10,371 nucleotides of DNA from JAKEGK01 sp036507695 (GTDB lineage Bacteria > Pseudomonadota > Gammaproteobacteria > SZUA-152): positions 1 to 10,371 of the forward strand of contig DATCIR010000014.1 of assembly GCA_036507695.1 (NCBI GenBank), given 5' to 3'. The notes below the pieces were generated by a model. That model was not told where the DNA came from. It did no database searches and saw nothing but the letters and a program-made list of their open reading frames with translations. A program made the position numbers and the translations under genes. This document shows positions 5,918 through 10,371 of this stretch, one piece after another (position 1 is the stretch's first letter; each line of letters starts with the position of its first letter).

Positions 5918-8821
5918 TTAGAACTCTTCCCATGACCCATCATCTTCCGCTTTACGCACAGCGGCCTGTCTTGCCACTCTCTCGGATTGAGGAGTGCGGT
6001 GCGCCGTGCCAGACGTGTTCAGGCGTTTGCCGCGCTGTGTTTTTTGCTGTTGTTGCCGTTGTTGAGCGCTTTGCAGTTGTTGTTCGGCCTGGGAACCGAT
6101 GTTAAAGAAGCTTACCAGGTTATCCAGGCTCTTGGCCTGTTCATCCAGCGCGGCGCTGGCGGCGGCCGCTTCTTCGACCAGGGCGCCGTTCTGTTGGGTA
6201 ACTTCGTCCATTTGAACAATTGCCTTATTGACTTGTTCAATACCGGCCGACTGTTCCTGGCTGGCGGCGGCGATTTCCGCCACGATATCGCTGACCTTTT
6301 TCACTGCATTGACGATTTCAACCAGGGTTTGGCCGGATTGATCGACGAGTTTGGAACCATCTTCAACCTTACGCACGCTGTCATTGATAAGCGCCTTGAT
6401 TTCCTTGGCGGCGCCCGCGCTGCGTTGTGCCAGGTTGCGGACTTCCGAGGCAACTACGGCGAAGCCGCGCCCTTGTTCTCCAGCCCGCGCCGCTTCGACC
6501 GCGGCGTTCAGCGCCAGCAAATTAGTTTGAAACGCAATTTCATCGATGACACTGATAATGTCGGCGATTTTTTTGCTGGCATTGTTGATTTCACCCATCG
6601 CGGTGACCGCTTTACCGACTACATCACCGCCTTTTTCCGCCTCATCGCGTGCTCCGGAAGCAAGTTGGTTCGCTTGCCGCGCATTATCAGCGTTTTGTTT
6701 GACGGTGCTGGTCAGTTCTTCCATGCTGGATGCGGTTTCTTCCAGGGACGAAGCCTGTTCTTCGGTTCGTTGGCTCAGGTCGGCATTGCCTTGGGCGATT
6801 TCGGAACTGGCGGATGCGATACTACCGCTGGACTGGCGTATCTTGGTAACCACATCAACAAGATTGCTCAACGTGGTATTCACGGCGTCGCGCATCAGCG
6901 CGTAATCTCCTTCGAATTCACCGGACATATTACTGGTCAGATCGCCGTTTGCGACTTTACTCATCACCGTGGTGATTTCCTTCAAGGGGATCACAACGGT
7001 ATCCATCAGGTTATTGATGCCTTGACCCAAGCCGCGCATAAAACCGGCATATTCGGTCGTATCGACACGTTGATCTAACTTGCCAACAATGGCGTTATCT
7101 ATCAGATTTCGAATTTGCCGTTCAGCGTCTTTTTGTTCGGTTATATCACCCCACTGCACCATGTTACCCATGTAGTTGCCTTTATGGTCCACGATCGCCG
7201 TAGCATTAACTTCGAATTCCAGGTCACCCACTTTGATTTCAGCTTTCTTTGGCAAACGATTGACATCTGTGAGAATGGTGCGTTGATGCGCCGGATTTTT
7301 GTGGAACTGGTCAATATTCTGGCCAACCAGCTTTTTGGCGTCGAGGTTAGGCCAGGTTTTGCGTAGTTCACTTTGACGCCGCAACAGCATATTCACGACC
7401 GCCGGATTGGCATAAGTGATATTCAGGTCGCCGTCACACAGCATGATATTGGCTTCCGCGCCGTCCACGGCGGATTGCAGCCGAGCGACTTCAAACTCCT
7501 TTTTGCGGAGTTCCCCAACATCGGACCATTCCAAAGCACAACCGACATAGGCACCGGTTGCGTCCCTGATCGCCGTGACATTGATATTAAATGTTAGTGG
7601 ACCTACCTGGATATCCGTGGAATAAGGCAGGTTGGCCGGGTTTTCCAGCAATCGCCGCTGATGCGCCGGGTTTTTGTGGAACATATCGATATTGGTTCCC
7701 ACAATGGAATCGGCGGAAAATCCCGGATAAATTTTCCGTAATGTCGTTTCATGTTCTTTCAGCAATTTTCTGGTTGACTGATTAACATAAGTTATCTGCA
7801 GGTTTCTATTCACCATCATGAATGCCGTCATGGCGCCGTCGATTGTGCCTTGCAGGCGCATGACATCACCTTCTTTTTGGCGTAGCTCGGTAACGTCGGA
7901 CCACTCCAGCGTGTTGCCGGAATAATTGCCCAGCGTATCATATTGCGCGCTCACATTGATCCTGAACGTGAGCGGGCCCACTTTAATATCGGTCGAATAG
8001 GGCAGGTTGGCCGGATTACCGAGCAATTGGCGTTGATGAGCGGGATTCTTGTGAAACATGTCAATGTTGGCCCCAACGATGCGGTCCGCGGAAAAACCGG
8101 GATAGAGCCCGCGCAGAGTATCCTCATACTGTTTTAGCAGTTTCTTTGTCGATTGATTAACATAGGTAATGGTTAGATTCCGGTCCACCATCATGATCGG
8201 CGTCAGCGCACCGTCAACCGCGGATTTTAGCCGTACGAGTTCATCGTTCCTTTGTGATGCGGCGTTGTTGACTGCAACCCTGCTTGTAGCCATGGTGTCC
8301 ACCGTATTGTCATAAGCATTTAACATGATTTCCGCTATCGTCTGCAGCGCATTACTCCAGGCAGTATGCACTTCATCCGTCCATGAATTTCCGGCAAACT
8401 CTTCCATTACATCCAGCAATGTGCTGGCCACTGCCTGATAGTGTCCTGGCACAGCACCGTATTGCTGGTGACGTTTGCCGAGATTTTGCAGCGTTGTTGT
8501 CAGTGCGTCAGGGTTTCTTAAATTATTGACCACCAATTTTAAAGCTGATAGAAGCTTGCGTTGTTGTTCTTCCTGGGTGGTATTTCTGAATAAACTTCTG
8601 ACCTGCGGATAGCGGTTAAAAAGTTCATCATAGAAACGCGCAACCAGCGCTTCGCCATAAGGCGCAAGCGCTGCGAACGATTGCTCCAATACTTCGATAT
8701 CCAAAGCTGTCTTTTTTGAACTGGAACCAGGCGATTTCTTGCGCGCGGTGGTACGGCTTGCATCGGCCTTTACGCCATTCTTTTTGCCATTGGTGGGTTT
8801 ACGTTTTGCTGGGGAAGCCAT
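5918..8821 (-). CDS. Soluble chemoreceptor: globin, three PAS, HAMP units, MCP signalling domain, WEEF tether
   Basis: Methyl-accepting chemotaxis protein, 967 aa from the ATG at 8821, chosen because GGAG lies 9 nt before it; an in-frame ATG at 8836 lacks a good site. Order: Lys/Arg-rich tail 1-40; Vitreoscilla-haemoglobin-type globin 41-170 with Tyr64 (B10), Phe78 (CD1), Gln87 (E7) and proximal His118; three PAS repeats 195-569; one or two HAMP units about 566-660; signalling hairpin 665-905 with tip IDEIAFQTNLLALNAAVEAA, like the 36-heptad class of Tsr; Gln-rich linker; C-terminal DGSWEEF. I see no membrane segment, so it is cytoplasmic, as Aer2/McpB of P. aeruginosa is. WEEF matches the Aer2 CheR docking peptide. 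The globin is of the classical single-domain kind, not the protoglobin of HemAT. Probably senses O2, NO or redox state through haem (inferred). CheR, CheD and CheB follow directly in the operon. Confidence 0.95.
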   Translation of the reverse strand: MASPAKRKPTNGKKNGVKADASRTTARKKSPGSSSKKTALDIEVLEQSFAALAPYGEALVARFYDELFNRYPQVRSLFRNTTQEEQQRKLLSALKLVVNNLRNPDALTTTLQNLGKRHQQYGAVPGHYQAVASTLLDVMEEFAGNSWTDEVHTAWSNALQTIAEIMLNAYDNTVDTMATSRVAVNNAASQRNDELVRLKSAVDGALTPIMMVDRNLTITYVNQSTKKLLKQYEDTLRGLYPGFSADRIVGANIDMFHKNPAHQRQLLGNPANLPYSTDIKVGPLTFRINVSAQYDTLGNYSGNTLEWSDVTELRQKEGDVMRLQGTIDGAMTAFMMVNRNLQITYVNQSTRKLLKEHETTLRKIYPGFSADSIVGTNIDMFHKNPAHQRRLLENPANLPYSTDIQVGPLTFNINVTAIRDATGAYVGCALEWSDVGELRKKEFEVARLQSAVDGAEANIMLCDGDLNITYANPAVVNMLLRRQSELRKTWPNLDAKKLVGQNIDQFHKNPAHQRTILTDVNRLPKKAEIKVGDLEFEVNATAIVDHKGNYMGNMVQWGDITEQKDAERQIRNLIDNAIVGKLDQRVDTTEYAGFMRGLGQGINNLMDTVVIPLKEITTVMSKVANGDLTSNMSGEFEGDYALMRDAVNTTLSNLVDVVTKIRQSSGSIASASSEIAQGNADLSQRTEEQASSLEETASSMEELTSTVKQNADNARQANQLASGARDEAEKGGDVVGKAVTAMGEINNASKKIADIISVIDEIAFQTNLLALNAAVEAARAGEQGRGFAVVASEVRNLAQRSAGAAKEIKALINDSVRKVEDGSKLVDQSGQTLVEIVNAVKKVSDIVAEIAAASQEQSAGIEQVNKAIVQMDEVTQQNGALVEEAAAASAALDEQAKSLDNLVSFFNIGSQAEQQLQSAQQRQQQQKTQRGKRLNTSGTAHRTPQSERVARQAAVRKAEDDGSWEEF
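7115..8239 (-). repeat. Three tandem 125-codon PAS repeats inside the receptor gene
   Basis: Units lie at 7865-8239, 7490-7864 and 7115-7489 (first to third in the protein), each exactly 375 bp with no indels. Units 1 and 2 share about 89 of 125 residues by hand count; unit 3 is more divergent. Each unit carries NID(M/Q)FHKNPAHQR and ends in a strand with (E/Q)W(S/G)D. The His and Trp recur at 257/307, 382/432 and 507/557, numbered from the ATG at 8821. Confidence 0.9.
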
Positions 8822-8830
8822 GTTAAAATT

Positions 8831-8834
8831 CTCC
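8831..8834 (-). promoter_or_regulatory. Ribosome binding site deciding the receptor start
   Basis: GGAG on the minus strand sits 9 nt ahead of the ATG at 8821 and overlaps the upstream in-frame ATG at 8836. It favours the shorter protein beginning MASPAKRK. Confidence 0.6.
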
Positions 8835-8875
8835 ATTTAGTGATCAAAGCCAATGATAATATTTCCGAAAGGACA

Positions 8876-9856
8876 CTACTCGTTTGCAGCTCTCAGCATA
8901 ATGCCGGATATGTTCTGCAAAGCGCCGGTCCACGCGTTATTTGCAGCATCAGTCCATTGAGTACCGGAGGCTTCCCTGAGCACATCAATCAATGTGTTGC
9001 CGACCGCCTCGTACAAACCGGCGTCAGCACCGTAGTCTTTGTGCCGTTTGCCGAGTTTTTCCAGGGTCTGCGTAAGTAGCTGCGGATTACGCAGATTTCC
9101 CACCACCAGTTTTAAAGCGGCAAGCAGCTTGGTTTCCTGTTCTTTCATATTCAAATGCGCGAACAACGGTTTCACAGCGGGGTGACGGGAGAATAGCTTC
9201 TCGTAAAAGCATTTCGTCAACTGTTCGCCTTGTGGTGCCAGCGCGGCAAAGGTTTTTTCCAACAGTGCGATATTCGTTGCGCTATCAGCCTGTTGTGATG
9301 CCGCTTTTCCAACTGAGTTGCCACCCGCGCCCCGTCTTGAAGCGGAATTTAAAATCTCCATTTCGTTCTTGGTTAACAGGTGATTTATATCCAGGATCAT
9401 GACCATCTTTTTGTCGACCGTGGCGAGGCCTTTTAAAAATTCGATACTGATTGAGTCGCCAAAATCAGGAGGCGGTTTTATATCGTCCTTGGCAATGTCA
9501 TAGACGTCGGATACAGCGTCAACGACAATACCCATAGTGCGTTCCCGGCCGTCACTAGTCACTTTCAAAACGATTACAACCGTCATAAGACCATATTCAA
9601 GATTTTCCAGGTTAAACCGCTGGCGCAAGTCAATAATCGGCACTATGGCGCCGCGTAGATTCATCACACCTTTTATATAAAGCGGGGCGTTAGGAATTTT
9701 AGTCACGTTGTCCCAGCCCTTTATTTCCTGCACCTGAAGAATATCAACTCCGTATTCCTCACCCGCTAAAATAAAGGTCAGGTACTGGTTTTTGTTGTCT
9801 TCCTCGTAAGCGTTTTTCGTGTTTATTTCGTCTACAGCATATTGAGCAGAGCTCAT
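8876..9856 (-). CDS. cheW: CheW adaptor fused to a C-terminal globin domain
   Basis: CheW links receptors to the kinase CheA. Residues about 20-165 form a complete CheW domain, with GVDILQVQEI, NLRGAIVPIIDLR (66-78) and the C-terminal ILDINHLL. A Gly/Ser/Ala-rich linker (about 166-194) joins it to a second domain (195-322) not normal for CheW, which is usually 150-180 aa; this product is 326 aa. The second domain is a bacterial-haemoglobin-type globin: Tyr218 (B10), Phe232 (CD1), Glu241 at the distal E7 position and proximal His272 in GKRHKDYGA. It aligns without gaps to the globin of the next gene, 71 of 126 residues identical by hand count. Frame and coding are continuous through the joint, so this is a real fusion and not a sequencing join. 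The ATG has a strong site, TAAGGAG, that includes the cheA stop codon. Haem binding is inferred from the conserved residues. Confidence 0.95.
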   Translation of the reverse strand: MSSAQYAVDEINTKNAYEEDNKNQYLTFILAGEEYGVDILQVQEIKGWDNVTKIPNAPLYIKGVMNLRGAIVPIIDLRQRFNLENLEYGLMTVVIVLKVTSDGRERTMGIVVDAVSDVYDIAKDDIKPPPDFGDSISIEFLKGLATVDKKMVMILDINHLLTKNEMEILNSASRRGAGGNSVGKAASQQADSATNIALLEKTFAALAPQGEQLTKCFYEKLFSRHPAVKPLFAHLNMKEQETKLLAALKLVVGNLRNPQLLTQTLEKLGKRHKDYGADAGLYEAVGNTLIDVLREASGTQWTDAANNAWTGALQNISGIMLRAANE

Positions 9857-9864
9857 AGAATATT

Positions 9865-9871
9865 CTCCTTA
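9865..9871 (-). promoter_or_regulatory. Strong ribosome binding site of cheW-globin, overlapping the cheA stop
   Basis: TAAGGAG on the minus strand ends 8 nt before the ATG at 9856. Its TAA is the cheA stop codon, so translation of the two genes is probably coupled. Confidence 0.75.
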
Positions 9872-10371
9872 AGCCGCGGCTACTTGTGTAACATTTCTTG
9901 CGCCGGAGTTACCGGAGCGGGGTGAATAGGATTTGTGAGATAAATTAATTAAACCCGTTACATCAACAATCAAAGCGACAGTTCCGTCACCGAGTATCGT
10001 GGCTCCCGACAGGCCTTCAATACGGTGGTAATTGGTTTCCAGACTTTTAATGACCACCTGCTGTTGTGCTAGCAAGTCGTCAACTACCAGTCCCGCGCGT
10101 TTTCCATCGCCTTCAACGACAACCATCAAGCCACCGTTTAAATCGGCTGATTGCGCTGCAATGCCGAAAAGCTCGTGCATGCGTATGAAAGGAATGTATT
10201 CATTCCGCAGTTTGTATACTTCCGCCTGGCCGGCCACTTTATTGAGATTTTCCCTTCTTATCTGCAGGGACTCAATAATGGAAACCAGGGGTACAATGTA
10301 GGTTTCGCTGCCAACGCGAATCAGTTGTCCGTCCAGTATTGCCAGTGTTAACGGCAAACGAATGGTGAACG
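9869..10371 (-). CDS. cheA: CheA histidine kinase, C-terminal P5 (CheW-like) domain only; 5' part outside window
   Basis: The frame is open to the window edge. Its first codons read FTIRLPLTLAILDGQ, the classic joint between the CheA ATPase domain and the P5 regulatory domain, so the TTG at 10357 is internal and not a start. About 166 residues are present. P5 is complete, with YIVPLVSIIESL, YIPFIRMHELFG, KRAGLVVDDLLAQQQVVIKSL and the signature GLSGATILGDGTVALIVDV. A tail of about 20 residues (Ser/Arg/Asn-rich) follows. P5 binds CheW and the receptor tip, placing the kinase in the array. The phosphotransfer, dimer and ATPase domains are not in the window. It is the furthest upstream gene seen here and is directly followed by cheW-globin. 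Confidence 0.96.
   Translation of the reverse strand, partial: FTIRLPLTLAILDGQLIRVGSETYIVPLVSIIESLQIRRENLNKVAGQAEVYKLRNEYIPFIRMHELFGIAAQSADLNGGLMVVVEGDGKRAGLVVDDLLAQQQVVIKSLETNYHRIEGLSGATILGDGTVALIVDVTGLINLSHKSYSPRSGNSGARNVTQVAAA

Noticed and set aside
5987..7078. 363-codon open frame on the plus strand, opposite the receptor gene
   Set aside because: It is the complement of the highly conserved MCP signalling region. Its composition is that of an antisense shadow, it has no recognisable domain and no ribosome binding site that I can see.
10355..10357. TTG that could be read as the start of a separate CheW-like gene
   Set aside because: The frame stays open upstream and reads FTIR before LPLTLAILDGQ, the normal interior of CheA, so this is the 3' part of cheA.

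Overview
The window reads almost entirely on the minus strand. It carries most of a chemosensory (che) operon from a gammaproteobacterium. Protein style (Tsr-like receptor tip, CheR/CheD/CheB order, multi-PAS sensor) fits Gammaproteobacteria. A methanotroph of the Methylococcales type is possible, but that is only an impression.

In transcription order (high to low coordinates) the operon holds: the 3' end of cheA (P5 domain, cut by the window edge); a CheW adaptor carrying a C-terminal bacterial-haemoglobin-type globin; a large soluble methyl-accepting protein with a globin, three tandem PAS domains, HAMP units, a signalling hairpin and a C-terminal WEEF tether; cheR; cheD (4-nt ATGA overlap with cheR); cheB; and a small two-TM helical protein of unknown function. 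The order cheA-cheW-receptor-cheR-cheD-cheB, and the WEEF end of the receptor, resemble the Pseudomonas aeruginosa Che2 (Aer2/McpB) cluster. The system is therefore most likely a cytoplasmic gas- or redox-sensing array with its own adaptation enzymes, rather than a standard transmembrane chemoreceptor.

After an AT-rich gap of about 440 bp without a convincing gene, the left 2 kb is one open frame (2015 down to base 1, running off the window). It encodes a soluble sensor with five PAS domains whose output domain lies outside the window.

The most notable points are the CheW-globin fusion and the closely related globin in the partner receptor (about 71 of 126 positions identical by hand alignment, no gaps). 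Next are the three exact 125-residue PAS repeats, each keeping a His and Trp spaced as in the haem-PAS of Aer2. Three products of this operon (receptor, CheD, membrane protein) also share a C-terminal acidic-Gly-x-(Trp/Ile)-Glu-x-Phe ending, and the membrane protein has a CheZ-like Asp-x-x-x-Gln motif.
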